Part shown: in pieces, positions 12,839-25,511 of the stretch | Layout: every line of letters starts with the position of its first letter | Numbering within the stretch: position 1 is the first letter of the stretch | Origin: Okapia johnstoni | Lineage: Eukaryota; Chordata; Mammalia; Artiodactyla; Giraffidae | Direction of reading: 5' to 3' | Length of the DNA: 64,000 nucleotides | Assembly: GCA_024291935.2 (NCBI GenBank) | Contig: CM044315.1 | Span: 56,766,385 to 56,830,384, forward strand | The notes under the pieces: model-generated | The model's input: the letters and a program-made list of their open reading frames with translations, nothing else | Told to the model about the DNA's origin: nothing | Databases searched by the model: none | Position numbers and translations under genes: made by a program

Positions 12839-13179
12839 TGCTGTGCTGTGCTTAGTTGCTCAATCGTGTCTGACTCCTTGCGACCCCATGGACTGTAGCC
12901 TGCCAGGCTCCTCTGTCCATGGAGATACTCTACACCAGAATACTGGAGTGGGTAGCCTTTCCCTTCTCCAGGGGATCTTCCCAACCCAGGGATTGAACGC
13001 AGATCTCCTGCATTGCCAGTGGATTCTTTACTGTCTGAGCCATCAGGGAAACCCAAGAATACTGGAGTGGGTAGCCTAGCCTATCCCTTCTGTAGGATAT
13101 CTTCCTGATCCAGGAATCAAACCGGGGGTCTCCTGCATTGCAGGTGGATTCTTTACCATCTAAGCTACCAGGGAAGCCC
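12839..13179 (-). mobile_element. Bov-tA2 SINE (double unit), antisense
   Basis: Reversed BovA tail (GCTTAGTTGCTCAATCGTG), a first tRNA-related unit ending GCCATCAGGGAAACCC, then a second BovA and tRNA-related unit ending CTACCAGGGAAGCCCC. Confidence 0.93.
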
Positions 13180-13429
13180 CACATATGTGTGTATTTGACC
13201 TGAAACAGCATACCAACAACTCTGAGAAGTGAATCAGTATTTAGATTGCTGCCCAGATCCTTTACTGGCCACTGGGAATGGTACACACGCACACAAAAAG
13301 GACTCTTTGCAGAACAAAAGCTTTGAAAACAGAATTGACCTTGAAACCACAACCTGTAGAAAGCTGGTTGCAATTTGTGGTCTTAACTTAAAGTGGCCAA
13401 CTGCTAGCTATAACAAAAATATCAATATT

Positions 13430-13965
13430 TTTCATAGGATTTAAACAAGACCCAGAGTCTCATAACATAATATTTAAACTGTCCAAGATATAACCCCAAA
13501 TTACTTGGTTATAACCAAGAAAACCCTCAGAGGGAAAGAAAATCAAAAAACACCAATGCTGAAAAGGAAGATTCTGTAATTATTGGATGAAAATTTAAAG
13601 CAACTATTATAACAATATTCCAACAAAGTCAAATATCTTGAAATAAACAGAATGGTAGAAAATCTTGAAATAAAACAGCAATTGAAAAGAACCATCAAAT
13701 GGAAATTTTAGAACTAAAAATATAACAGTAAACTTAAAAACTTACTGGATGGGATCCAAAGCATAATGGAGATGATAAAGGAAAGATTAGTAAACTTGAA
13801 AATAGAGCAATAGAGACTATATAATCTGAAAAACAGGAAAATATGAAAAAATTAAATGGAAAATCAGGAACCTCTGGTACAATAATAAAAGGTCTGATAT
13901 TATTATCATCTGAGTTCCAGACAGAGTGAAGGAAGAGTATGCTAATAAATCATATGAATATATCA
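13430..13965 (+). mobile_element. HAL1/L1 ORF1-type element, 5' part
   Basis: GAGTCTCATAACATAATATT, then GGATGGGATCCAAAGCATAA and AAGATTAGTAAACTTGAAAA follow the HAL1 leader and ORF1 order. Interrupted at 13966 by BovB and resumed after 15126. Confidence 0.7.
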
Positions 13966-15126
13966 GTTCATCATCAGTTCAGTCGCTCAGTCATGTCCAA
14001 CTCTTTGCAACCCCATGAACCGCAGCACGCCAGGCCTCCCTGTCTGTCACCAACTCCCGGAGTCTACTCAAACCCATGTCCATCGAGTTGGTGATATCAT
14101 CCAACCATTTCATCCTCTGTCGTCCCCTTCTCCTCCTGCCCTCAATCTTTCCCAGCATCAGGGTCTTTTCCAATGAGTCAACTCTTCACATGAGGTGGCC
14201 AAAGTATTGGAGTTTCAGCTTCAACATCAGTCCTTCCAATGAACACCCAGGACTGATCTCCTTTAGGATGGACTGCTTAGATCTCCTTGCAGTCCAAGGG
14301 ACTCTCAAGAGTCTTCTCCAACCCCCCAATTCAAAAGCATCAATTCTGCAGTGCTCAGCTTTCTTTATAGTCCAACTCTCACATCCAGACATGACTACTG
14401 GAAAAACCATAGCCTTGACTAGATGGACCATTGTCGGCAAAGTAATGTCTCTGCTTTTTAATATGTTGCCTAGGTTGGTCGTAACTTTTCTTCCAAGGAG
14501 TAAGCATCTTTTAATTTCATGGCTGCAACCACCATCTGCAGTGATTTTGGAGCCCAGAAAAATAAAGTCAGCCACTGTTCCCACTGTTTCTCCATCTATT
14601 TGCCATGAAGTGATGGGACCAGATGCCATGATCTTAGTTTTCTGAATGTTGAGCTTTAAGCCAACTTTTTCACTCTCCTCTTTCACTTTCATCAAGAGGC
14701 TCTTTAGTTTTTCTTCACTTTCTGCCATAAGGGTGGTGTCATCTGCATAGCTGAGGTTATTGATATTTCTTCCGGCCATCTTGATTCCAGCTTGTACCTC
14801 CTCCAGCCCAGCATTTCTCATGATGCACTCTGCATATAAGTTAAATAAGCAGGGTGACAATATACTGCCTTGACATACTCCTTTTCCTATTTGGAACCAG
14901 TCTATTGTTCCACGTCCAGTTCTAACTGTTGCTTCCTGACCTGCATACAGATTTCTCAAGAGGCAGGTCAGGTGGTCTGGTATTTCCATCTCTTTCAGAA
15001 TTTTCCATACTTTGTGGTGATCCACACAGTCAAAGGCTTTGGCATAGTCAATAAAACAGAAATAGATGTTTTCCTGGAACTCTCTTGCTTTTTTGATGAT
15101 CCAGCGGATGTTGGCAATTTGATCTA
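13966..15126 (-). mobile_element. BovB LINE, antisense, inserted in HAL1
   Basis: Best-preserved BovB in the window. Minus-strand frame 14186-15187 is open for 333 codons and covers the RT domain (FIDYAKAFDCVDH, YADDTTLMAES) to the C-terminal [12 protein letters not shown] then stops it, and the frame resumes ([20 protein letters not shown]) to the 3' end at 13966. 5'-truncated. Confidence 0.95.
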
Positions 15127-15780
15127 TACATATATATATTTGAAGAAATAATGGTTGAAAACTACCCAAATGTAGAGAAAAATGCACAAATCTGCAAGTT
15201 CAAGAAATTCAGTAAACCCAAACAAAGCTATGCCCACATTCACCATAAATGAACTGATGAAAACTATAGACAAATAAAAAAACATGAAAGCAGCCAGAGA
15301 GAAATAATGTATTACTTATAGGGAAACACTTATTCAAATTAACAGCGGTCTCATGGAGGCCAGAAGGAAATGGAACATTTTAAAAATGCTAAAGTAATTT
15401 TTAACCCAGAATTCCATATACAGAGAAGCTATCTTTTAGGAATGAAAGTAAAATAGACATAGTCTCAGATGAAGATAACTAAACTATGAGAATTTCTTGC
15501 AAGTAGATTTGTTCCAAAAGAATTGTTAAAGGAACTTCTTCAGACAGAAGAGAAACACCCAGAAGATGCCTGCAGCATTGAGAATGAAGAAAGAGCAAGA
15601 GAAATGATAAATATAAGAGCAAATATAATAGACTATTTCTATTCTCTGTACTTCTTTAAAATATGTTTGATATTTGAAAGCAAGAATTATAACACTGAGT
15701 TTTAAATGTGTATACATATAATACATAAGATAATTACATTATTATAAGGTGAGATTGAAAACTATAGAGTAGAAAATTAA
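15127..15780 (+). mobile_element. HAL1/L1 ORF1-type element, 3' part
   Basis: Resumes after BovB with TTTGAAGAAATAATGG, then AAAGCAGCCAGAGAGAAAT, GAGGCCAGAAGGAAATGG and TTGTTAAAGGAACTTCTTCA. These are successive ORF1 landmarks of HAL1. Many stops; ancient. Confidence 0.75.
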
Positions 15781-16064
15781 GGGGGTGCATGAAGGATCAT
15801 CTGTAGGAAGACTATAGGAAGATCATCTATAGGAAGAATCTAAATGTAAAGATTCCAACTGCAATGTGACTATCTATAGGAAAATGAATTTCAAAGTCAG
15901 AAGCAAGGGTAATCAAGAATAGATTGGGGAGTAGTATAATATGAAATCCTCACACAGTCTATAAGCATTCTCATGATCCTAACCCATCATGAGGATTGCT
16001 TACCTCTCCAGCTTCATCTCACTCTTCAATTCCTTGCACTATATACCCTAGTCAGATAAAAACC
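15781..16064. other. Gene-free spacer
   Basis: A short imperfect duplication (GGAAGACTATAGGAAGATCA pattern) near 15805-15835; otherwise nothing recognised. Confidence 0.5.
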
Positions 16065-16252
16065 ATTCCCTGGTGGCTCAAACAGTAAAGAATCTGCCTG
16101 TAATGCAGGAGAGACTGGGGTCCAGTCTCTGTGTCTGGAAGATCCCTGGAAAAGGGCATGGCAATTATGCCTTGGAGAATTCCATGGATAGAGGAACCTG
16201 GTGGGCTGCAGCCATGGGGTTGCAAAGAGTCAGACGTGACTGAGCAACTAAC
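16065..16252 (+). mobile_element. Bov-tA SINE
   Basis: tRNA-related head CCCTGGTGGCTCAAACAGTA, BovA body, and BovB-like tail ending GACTGAGCAACTAAC. Confidence 0.92.
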
Positions 16253-16468
16253 AAAAACAGTCCATACTAACAAACGTCCATGACTCTGTATAAGTTACTC
16301 CTTCTCAAGAGACTTCCTCTTTCCGTTTCTTCACCTTGCTAACTTTAACTGATTTGTCAAGATTAGCTGAGGTGTTACAGCCCACACAGGACCTGCCAAA
16401 GTCAGGTTTTATGACTTTTCTATGCAGTCCACATACATATTATTATATGGATATGTCTATTATTGGAG

Positions 16469-16685
16469 ATTTTGTTGTTGTTGCTGTTGTTCAGTCATTC
16501 AGTCAGGTCCAACTCTTTACGATCCCATGGACTACACACACCAGGCTTCCCTGTCCTTTACTATCTCCCACAGTTTGCTCAAACTCATGTCCATTGAGAG
16601 GATGATGCCATCCAACCATCTCATCCTCTGTCGCCCCCTTTTCCTCCTGCCCTCAATCTTTCCCAGCATCAGGGTCTTTTCCGTT
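16469..16685 (-). mobile_element. BovB LINE 3'-end fragment, antisense
   Basis: A (TTG)n-like tail at 16469, then reversed BovB 3' sequence through TTTCCCAGCATCAGGGTC. Heavily truncated. Confidence 0.9.
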
Positions 16686-16783
16686 TAAGACAATTCAGGG
16701 CTACCTCCTTAGTTGGCAGTAGTACAGCTCCCTGTACTTATGGGCCATACACCAAAAGGGTGGATGTCCTAAGAAAAATCTAG

Positions 16784-16998
16784 GGGCTTCTCTGGTGGCT
16801 CAGACAGTAAAGAAATCTGCCTGCAATGCGGGAGACTGGATTCAATCCCTGGGTTGGGAAGATCCTCTGGAGGAGTGCATGGCAACCCACTCCAGTATTC
16901 TTGCCTGGAGAATCCCCATGGACAGAGGAGCCCAGCAGGTTACAGACCACGGGACTGCAAAGAGTCAGACAAGACTGAGCAACTAAGCACACACATAA
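16784..16998 (+). mobile_element. Bov-tA SINE
   Basis: GGGGCTTCTCTGGTGGCTC head, GGAGACTGGATTCAATCC B-box region, and tail GACTGAGCAACTAAGCAC. Confidence 0.93.
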
Positions 16999-17774
16999 GG
17001 AAGGTGACTAGGGAAAAGGGATGTTGTATAATCAATCAATAAATGTCCACTATAGTAGGAGATAATGTTCCTTTTTCTATGAATTTCCTGCAGAGTCATT
17101 TACAGTCTTCATGCAGTCTTTTCTGAGCAAAAACATCACAAACTGCCCCTCCTTTACAAATTCCTTTCTACCAATGTTTTTGTCATACCCTGGGTTTACC
17201 AGATTTCCCATCTATGTAATATAGTTATTAAGCAGTCCACTAAAGGATTTTTTTTCTGATTTGGGAATTCATACATACATATATACATCATTACATTCAT
17301 ATCTTAAACTAGTATAGTTGTACAGCTAAAGACCAATTGATTATTAATGAATCACCTTTCACTGAAAAATACAAAAAATACATTAAACAAAGGGGAATCC
17401 AGACATTTTACGGTTGTATATTATATTAGCATTTTCCACATATACTCACTAAAATTCACTAACGATTATTACTTCCTGGAAGATAGTAAAAGTACTGACT
17501 AAGCAGAGTTAAAAGAGAACAAAGAATTTGCACTAAAGTTCAAAGAAAAATACAAGTCTATAAAATGACATATGATATGAAGACCAGAATTTCCTCCTTC
17601 CTTATTATGACCTCTCCACAAGAAGAGACAAAGGATGAAGCAGAAAAAAGTGGATAGAATAAAAGAAGGCATAAGAGAAAAGTACTTTATGTGAGTGGCT
17701 GTAAGGAAAAAACTAAAGTTCTACATTAATAGCAGAGTATAAGTTATAAAACTGTATTACCTATTGTCATACAC

Positions 17775-17811
<37 letters not shown>

Positions 17812-18315
17812 ATGCATTAGAATTATTAAAAAAGCAGAAACCCAAGGTGGGAGGTGGGGAACCTAAACACTGTAGTATTCAAGTATAGTAAAATCCTAAC
17901 CACAATAAAATTGAAAATTACTTAAAATCTTTTCCTATAATTTTAATACACATTTTTAACCATTAAGAAGACATCAAAGGAAAGTGATTTATTTTAGAAA
18001 GATGTTCAACAATATTAAAACCAATAGTATTCTGATTAAACAGAAAATTCTGATTAGCTAGTATACCCTATATACATTCAAGTGTTTAATTTGAATTTAA
18101 ATTTATATACACACCTGTGTATTCACACACACAATATACAGTTTTGATAGAAATTAACTCAAATTCTAAAATGCAGAATTTCCACTTTAAAACTATTAGA
18201 TCTTGGTGTTAGTTTTTAAGGAAATGTTCAACTTCCTATCTCTAAAGGATTCTAAATCTATTGTGGTTTACAAGCAATCAAGTCTAAATCAATACACTTG
18301 TGTGTGTATGCACAG
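16999..18315. other. Gene-free spacer
   Basis: A/T-rich DNA with an (AC)n microsatellite at 17777-17808. No coding frame. Confidence 0.6.
17777..17808 (+). repeat. (AC)n microsatellite
   Basis: About 16 uninterrupted AC units. Confidence 0.97.
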
Positions 18316-18390
18316 AGTTGTGTCTGACCAGGCTCCTCTGTCCATGGAACTGTCCAGGCATGAACACAGGAGTGGGTTGCCCTATGCTTA
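18316..18390 (-). mobile_element. BovA SINE fragment, antisense, degraded
   Basis: CCAGGCTCCTCTGTCCATGG and AGGAGTGGGTTGCC are BovA landmarks in reverse; the rest is missing. Confidence 0.7.
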
Positions 18391-19054
18391 CATGCAGCTA
18401 AACAGAGAACTCCAAGGATAGTCCACTAAAGAGCTAATATGCAAGTATGTGAAAGCATTTACATAAACCACAGGAAGAAAAGTAGAAAAGGATTCATCAC
18501 CACCTTTTTATTGTGTTCTCCCATATATGTATGAATGAGGTGTCTCAGAATCATCATTGCTATTTTTATTATTATGGCTGTTGTTAACCAGCTCAACTGC
18601 AAATTCCTACTTTTCCTTATAGTTTCCAATAAGTCTCAGCTAAGCAGCCTTCCCCCTTAGTCTTGGGTCCTTCTTTCTCTTATGCTCCAATGCACTCTGA
18701 ACACATCTCCATTATAACCATTAAATTCTTGCATCTGAATTACTTATGTGCATGATCACTTCCAAAGTAGGTTTTAATCTCCTAGAGAAAGATATTCTAT
18801 CATTTTGCCTAAGTAACTTCTACTTTATTGGATTTCAATATATATTCCTTTAATGAATAATCAATCAAAACTCTGTATCAGAGATTAATTCCTTCTATTA
18901 ATTATATAGACTAGGAGTTGAGATGGCAAGACAGCTTTTCTGACATGTTTTCACTTCCACACTCTTTGTATTACTAAGGAATGGCCCATAATTTCCTTCT
19001 TAATAGACAGAGGAAGTATTTCTGTTCCCATCAAATTCCAGCATCTCTACTTCT
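18391..19054. other. Gene-free spacer
   Basis: No coding frame or recognised repeat. Confidence 0.55.
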
Positions 19055-19058
19055 ATTC

Positions 19059-19533
19059 TGTTGGGGAAATACTAACTGAAACTACCCACCCTGTCCAGAC
19101 ACCATAATAATTATATGCATGAGTAATTTTACCACAGGAGGTCCTGGTAAAGAACATGGAACTAATAAGCCATTACCAACTGGAAGAATTGGGGAAAGGT
19201 CAAAAGGAGATGCCACATGTCCTACCAACCTCCCAGAATCCTCCTCACTGGAATCCATCTTGGCTGAGCAATGCGTACACCACCAGGAAGAACCCTGAAT
19301 CAGAATGACTGGCCACAGACAGCATAGAAACTAATCCCATAAAACGAAGACTGTGAGCCATGTGGCGGAGCAGTCCTCCTGAGTTCCCTTACCCTGCTGC
19401 ACTCCACCTGGCTGTCCCTTCCCAATAAAGTCTCTTGCTTTGTGAGTCTCAGCACATGTCTCCTCAGACAATTCATTTCCAAGAGATAGACAAGCCCCTC
19501 TGGGGCCTGGAAGGGGTCTCACTTCCTGCAACA
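19059..19533 (+). mobile_element. Solo LTR of a class I endogenous retrovirus
   Basis: A 475-bp element bounded by TG and CA and flanked by a 4-bp direct repeat, ATTC (19055-19058 and 19534-19537). AATAAA at 19424-19429 precedes CTCTTGCTTTGTGAGTCTC, an R/U5-like arrangement. The 4-bp duplication fits ERV1 (gammaretrovirus-like) integration. No internal retroviral genes remain, so it is a recombined relic. Confidence 0.85.
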
Positions 19534-19689
19534 ATTCCATTCCCTCTGAGTCTTTTATGGGGTTTGCTCTCACAATTATCCCCTTTTCTGCATCACCAAT
19601 TATTTTCTTGAAGTTAATTATTCCCATCAGCTTACAAATATCTCGTAATCCTGTATCTTTATTTTAATTATAAATACATCAAATAGAAA

Positions 19690-20340
19690 TAAACTCCCCT
19701 CTTCCAACTACCTTCATATTTGTCACCTCCTCTTCACTGCAGAACTTCATGAACCTGTTAGTGATGTCTGTCTTAACCTCCTTATTCCCATTCTCTTGTC
19801 AAGTCACTCTAACTGTGCTTCATTCTTTTCCCACTACACTAAGACTGCTCTTTTGAAGGTGTTGCTGATCTCCATGTCACCAACCCCCACAGACATGTCT
19901 CTACTATAATAATCCTGCTCAATCTCTCAGGTCATTATAAAGGATGGCACATTCCCTTCTAGAGAGAGTTTATCCTCTCGGCTTCCTTAACACACAGGCT
20001 AGTTTCTTTTCCTATCTCAATGACTGTCTCTTCTCAGACTTCTTTGCTAACTTAACTCTTCTTCCTTGTGACTCAGTGATGAGCTCCATTCTCTTTGTCC
20101 ACATCTCTTCCTATAATTTTAAATTTAATCTATATACAGATTCCTCTGAAATTTCGTTATGTAATTCTGTTTTCTCTGTAAAACTTAGGAATCTTATGTC
20201 CACCTACATATTTGACTTCTGCATTTAAATTTCTACTTGGCATCCCATAATTCGTAAGTCCAATGAAGAAATCTGTGTTCATATTTGTTCTTCCCCTAAT
20301 CTTTTCTGTCAGAATAAATTCTACTGCCGTTTATCCAGTT
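19690..20340 (+). repeat. L2 LINE ORF-region relic
   Basis: Pyrimidine-rich text with L2 landmarks: CACTAAGACTGCTCTTTTGA, then TTCTCAGACTTCTTTGCTA and TGAGCTCCATTCTCTTTGTCC. Frames are broken. Confidence 0.65.
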
Positions 20341-20364
20341 GATTTCTTAAGAAAAATGAGGATC

Positions 20365-20890
20365 TTTATATTAGTCATGTATCGCTATGTAACAATTCTC
20401 TCAAAACTTAATATCTTAAGACAATGAACATTTAATGTTTTAAACATATAGTTTCTATAGGTCAGGAGTTCAGATATGACTTAGCAGCTCTAACTCAGGG
20501 ACCCTCCTAAGACTGCAGTCAAGGTGCTCCCCAAGGCTAGCCATCAAAAGCCTAGCTGGGGCCGGAGTTTCCCATGGTGGCTCACTCACTCAGTGCTGGA
20601 TACCAAACCGATGGCTTCAGCTCCTCTCCACAGGAACTTCTCCAGATGATTTCCTGAGTGGCCTCAGCATATGACAGCTAATTTCTCCCAAAGTGAAAGA
20701 CCCAAGAGATAGCAAGATTTGAGCAGGAATTTCTTTTCTGATCTGGTGTCAAGAATCACACTGTCACTTGTACAATATCCTACTGGTTGCAGAGGTTAGC
20801 CATACTTGGTTTGTGATGGGATGACCCAAGGACATAAATACTAGGAAGCGTGACTCATTAGGGGCTCTCTTGGAAGCTGGCTAATACAAT
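20365..20890 (-). repeat. Ancient LTR-like interspersed repeat
   Basis: TGTATCGCTATGTAACAATT, TTTCTATAGGTCAGGAGTTC, then GACTGCAGTCAAGGTGCTCC and GGCTCTCTTGGAAGCTGGCT follow a familiar mammalian repeat, most likely of the MLT/MaLR type. I cannot fix the family. Confidence 0.5.
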
Positions 20891-21179
20891 TTTGCATAGG
20901 GAAAAAAATCACATAATTGAATTCTTCATAGTCCTTTCGATCTCAAATGTTTATTTCCTGTAAATTATTCTATTAAACACAAGCACAACACAGAAAAATA
21001 TAGAATACGGCAGCCTAACTATAAGACCCCATCTTCCTACTTCTCTTCCAAAACTCAGTAGACTTGGATAGTACATTTGAAACCATGAGCTTTACTAGAG
21101 GCTTTGGAGAAATGAGTTAAGGACTTCCATCTACTGTGTACTAGACAGGAGAGCAGAGGTCTCAGGAAGTAAAACTCCC

Positions 21180-21465
21180 CACGAAAGACAAAACACCAAA
21201 AAACAAAAACAAAACCTCGCCATCAACCAATTAGAGAATGGTACACAAGCTGATCACCTACCATGCAGCTCCTCTCCCTTACCTGGCCTTTAAAATTATT
21301 TCCCTGAAACCTGTTGGAGAGTTAGGGGTTTTTGAACATTAGCTCCCACACTCCTTGTTTGACACCTGTAATAAACACTGCACTTTCCTTCAGCACAACC
21401 CATTGTCAGTAGATTGGCTTTAATGTACCCCAGTGAGTGGACTCAAGTATGGTTTGACAACATTT
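21180..21465 (+). mobile_element. Possible LTR fragment
   Basis: A C-rich block, CTTTAAAA, then GACACCTGTAATAAACACTG with an AATAAA signal and a pyrimidine-rich stretch. This resembles the 3' half of a mammalian LTR. No clean ends or target duplication seen. Confidence 0.4.
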
Positions 21466-22045
21466 ACATGACAAAGATCTAAACAAACTAAAAAAAATTA
21501 TGAATCACGTAATCAAATTATAGGAATATAAGTTAGCCTCAGAAAGACTAAAACTAGCACTCACTAGCTCTCCTTTTCCTTTTTTGAATCAGTGCATTTT
21601 AACAGAAAAGAAGACTCCATTCAGTTGTAATTATAGCCACCACTGGCTCCTAGCTCATATCTTCTCAGTTACCAGAAAGGGAAAACTCTTCCATCTTGAC
21701 TCAGTTTGAAAAAAATCTCAGAGGGCTCAGCTTAACTCAGCTAGGTCAGCTTGGTCACCTCATTGAGTCAGGGAAGCAAATTGTTACGAATCAGCTGGAC
21801 ATAGGGAAGATGGAAGAGTCCATTCAGAATACATGCCACAGTGGGAGAATTAGTATTCCAAATAAGGAAGTATGCTACTCTCAAAAGAAATAAGAGAGAG
21901 TTGCCAAACAAAACAATGAATGTCAACTATACTTCCAACCGTAAACTATAGCATCTGTCTGCATACCTGAGGATACAGGAATTTGGACATGGATGGCTGA
22001 AAGTAAAAAGTAGGTATTTTAAAATATTTCCATGGATGTACCCAG
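21466..22045. other. Gene-free spacer
   Basis: A 65-codon plus-strand frame at 21696-21893 has no recognisable content. Nothing else noted. Confidence 0.5.
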
Positions 22046-22049
22046 CTTT

Positions 22050-22228
22050 TGGGGCTTCCTTGGTAGCTCAGATGGAAAAGAATCCGCCTGCAATGCCAGA
22101 GACCCCACTTCGATTCCTGGGTTGGGAAGATGTGATGAAGAAGGGATAGGCTAACCACTCCAGTAATCTTGGGCTTCTCTGGTTACTCAATTGGTAAAGA
22201 ATATGCTTGTAATCTGGGAGACCTGCAA
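22050..22228 (+). mobile_element. Bov-tA2 SINE, truncated
   Basis: Two tRNA-related heads (GGCTTCCTTGGTAGCTCAG and GGGCTTCTCTGGTTACTCAA) separated by a short BovA piece. It abuts the BovB copy directly. Confidence 0.85.
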
Positions 22229-23860
22229 TGTGAGAGACCTATTAAGAAGAGGTGGCAAGAATACACAGAAGAACTACACAAAAATATCTTCATGACCCAG
22301 ATAACCACGATTGTGTGATCACTCACTAGAGCCAGACATCCTGGAGTGTGAAGTCAATGGGCCTTAGGAAGTATCACTAAGAACAAAGCTAGTGGAGGTG
22401 AAGGAATTCCAACTGAGCTATTTTAAATCCTAAAAGATGATATTGAGTGCTGCACTCAATATGCCAGCAAATTTTGAAAACTCAGTAGTGGCCACAGGAC
22501 TGAAAAAGGTCAGTTTTTGTTCCAATCCGAAAGAAAGGCAGGGCCAAAGAATGTTAAAACTACCACACAATTGCATCATCTCACATGCTAGCAAAGTAAT
22601 GCTCAAAATTCTCCAAGCTAGGCTTCAACAGTAAATGAACAGAGAACTTCCAGATATTCAAGCTGGGATTTAGGAAAGGGAGAGGAACCAGGAATCAAAT
22701 TGCCAACATCCGTTGGATCACAGAAAAAGCGAAAGAATTCCAGAAAAATATCTACTTTGGCTTCACTGACTATGTTAACGCCTCTGACTTTTTGAATCAC
22801 AACAAACTGTGGAAAATTCTTCAAGAGATGGGAATACCAGACCACCTGACCTGTCTCCTGAGAAATCTGTATGCAGATCAAGAAGCAACAGTTAGAACCG
22901 GACATGGAACAAGAGACTGGTTCCAAATTGGGAAAGGAGTACATCAAGGCTGTATATTGTCGCTTTGCTTATTTAACTTATATGCAGATTACATCATGAG
23001 AAATGCCAGACTGGATGAAGCACAAGCTTGAATCAAGATTTCAGGGAGAAGTATCAATAACCTCAGATATGCAGATGACACCACTCTTATAGCAGAAAGC
23101 AAAGAGGAACTAAAGAGCCTCTTGATGAAGGTGAAAGAGGAGAGTGAAAAGGCCGGCTTAAAACTCAAGATGCAAAAATCTAAGATCATGGCATCTGGTC
23201 CCCATCACTTCATGGCAAATAGATGGGGAAACAATGGAAACAGTGACAGACTTTATTTTGGGGGGCTTCAAAACCACTGCAGATGGTTTACTTCAGCCAT
23301 GAAATTAAAAGTTACTTGCTCCTTGGAAGAAAAGCTATGACAAACCTAGACAGCATACTGAAAAGCAGAGACATTACTTTACCAACAAATGTCCATCTAG
23401 TCAAAGCTATGGTTTTTCCAGTAGTCATGCATGGATGTAAGAGTTGGACCATAAAGAAAGCTGAGCACTGAAGAATTGATGCTTTTGAACTATGGTGTTG
23501 GAGAAGACTCTTGATTGAGAGTCCCTTGGACAGCAAGGAGATCAAACCACTCAATCACAAGGGAAATCAGTCCTGAATATTCACTGGAAGGACTGACACT
23601 AAAGCTGAAACTCTAATATTTGGCTACTTGATGTGAAGAAGTGACTCATTGGAAAAGACCCTGATGCTGGGAAAGACAGAAGGTAGGATAAGGGAACAAT
23701 GGAGAATGAGATGGTTGGATGGCATCACCGACTCGATGGGACATGAGTTTGAGCAAGCTCCGGGAGTTAGTGATGGACAGGGAAGCCTGGTGTGACCCCA
23801 GTCCATGGGGTCACTAAGAGTCAGACACAACTGATTGACTGAACTGACCTGACTGATCCA
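22229..23860 (+). mobile_element. BovB LINE, 1.6 kb, 5'-truncated
   Basis: Longest BovB here. Runs from the KRWQEYTEEL-type segment through the RT region (FQIGKGVHQGCILS at about 22920) to the 3' terminus. Broken into several frames (22792-23031, 23122-23340, 23283-23471) by indels. Confidence 0.94.
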
Positions 23861-24000
23861 GCCTTCACTGAGACTCATCTCAGTTACTGATGATAAGTTT
23901 TAAAAAAATCTTTTATAAGAATACATAAAGAAAATTAATGCACACAATCAAAACACCAGCAGTTCAAAGACAAGCATCCTTTTAGAGCATTTTAGAGTGA

Positions 24001-24203
24001 GTTACTATGTAACTCAGATGGTAAAGAATCCTCCTGTAATGTGGGAGACCTAGGTTCGATCCCTGGATTGGGAAGATCCCCTGGAGGAGGGCATGGCAAC
24101 CCACTCCAGTATTCTTGCCTGGAGAATCTCCATGGAAGAGCCTAGCGGGCTACAGTCCATGGAGTGGCAAAGAGTTGGACACGACTGAACAACTAAGCAT
24201 GGC
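24001..24203 (+). mobile_element. Bov-tA SINE
   Basis: Head TATGTAACTCAGATGGTAAA, B-box GGTTCGATCCC, tail GACTGAACAACTAAGCA. Confidence 0.92.
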
Positions 24204-25499
24204 ATGTAAAACATAAGAGAGTAAAGGAAATTGGACCAATGAATTTAAAGCTCAGTTGGAAGAATTCTCTCAGAACTTAAAGGGAAAATAATAATGAAAT
24301 GAAAGTTATAGGAGGATAGACTTAAGAAAAAGAAGATAGTGCCAGGAAATAAAATAATAGATAATACTAGTTTCAGAAGCAGGGAAGAAAACAAACTGGA
24401 GCAGTATAAGAGAACTGGAAATTTTCTCAGATCATACCAAATATTAGTCAATACTCATGAACTCAAACTCTAAACATAGCATGGTGGAATGGCTAAATTT
24501 CAAGGATAACTGACAATATGCAGAAAGATTTCATAAAACGTTTCCTAGGAAAGATAATTTACTTATACCACCTATATATAAACTTTCCTTTAGTGATAAA
24601 AAACTCATTTGTTCACCAATTATTTATTAAGTTACTACTATGTACTGTTCAGCAGCAGCTAGAGATAGAGCAATGAACAAACTACAGTCTAAATTCAATT
24701 TTTTAATTTAAAAAATTAAACTGCAAGGCAAGTGGAGAAAACTTACCAAGACAGATAATCTCTGTCAAGGTGAAAAAATTTGTTTCATCATATTTTATGT
24801 CTCTTCATATTTAAGAGGTGATGCATTCATTTCATTTTACTTTGTGATATTCATTCTGTCAATTAGAACTAGGTTCAGCCACAAAAGTAAGTTAACAGAG
24901 GCCTATTTCTTACACATGTAAGTCCACAGGTAGGACGTCTATGGGCATTCTAGCAGATCAGCTCCATGAAATCTTCAGAGAACTCAGACTCCTCCATCCT
25001 TAAGAATGCACCTTGTACTATCCTGCCATGCCCAACCACACACAAACACTCCCCCAAAACTGTTTGGGGAATCTAAGGAATCTGCATTTTAACAGATATC
25101 CCAAGTAATCCAAATGCAGGTGGTTTATAACCCAAGTGAGACATTCTGATGTCAAAGAATGAGGAAAAGATGATAAATTGACTCTTGGTATTGAGAGAAA
25201 TAAAAAATAACTTCTAAGAATCAAACTATGAAATCAATAAACAGTTGCTAAGAGCAAAGATATGTAAAGTCACCTTAACATAAGCCAAACCACCCATGTT
25301 TGACAAAACCTTGACTTTTAGATACTTTCTTATCTAAAGAAATGGTCAGAGGATGGTGGGTGATGCAGAGTGAGTCAACAAACAACATGGAAGTCACTAA
25401 ATAAGAGTCTCAGAGGTCTTATCAAGATGTGACACCTACATCTTATTACACGCCTTTTCAGAACTCCTCCAATGATTTTCTTACAAAAAATTTAGATGT
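24204..25499. other. Gene-free spacer
   Basis: A/T-rich. The stretch 24605-24690 resembles an old MIR/L2-type tail. No coding frame. Confidence 0.5.
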
Positions 25500-25511
25500 A
25501 CTTTTATTGTT

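Noticed and set aside
14186..15187. 333-codon open frame with reverse-transcriptase motifs
   Set aside because: It is the RT part of a 5'-truncated BovB, without its own start or promoter; a transposon remnant, not a host gene.
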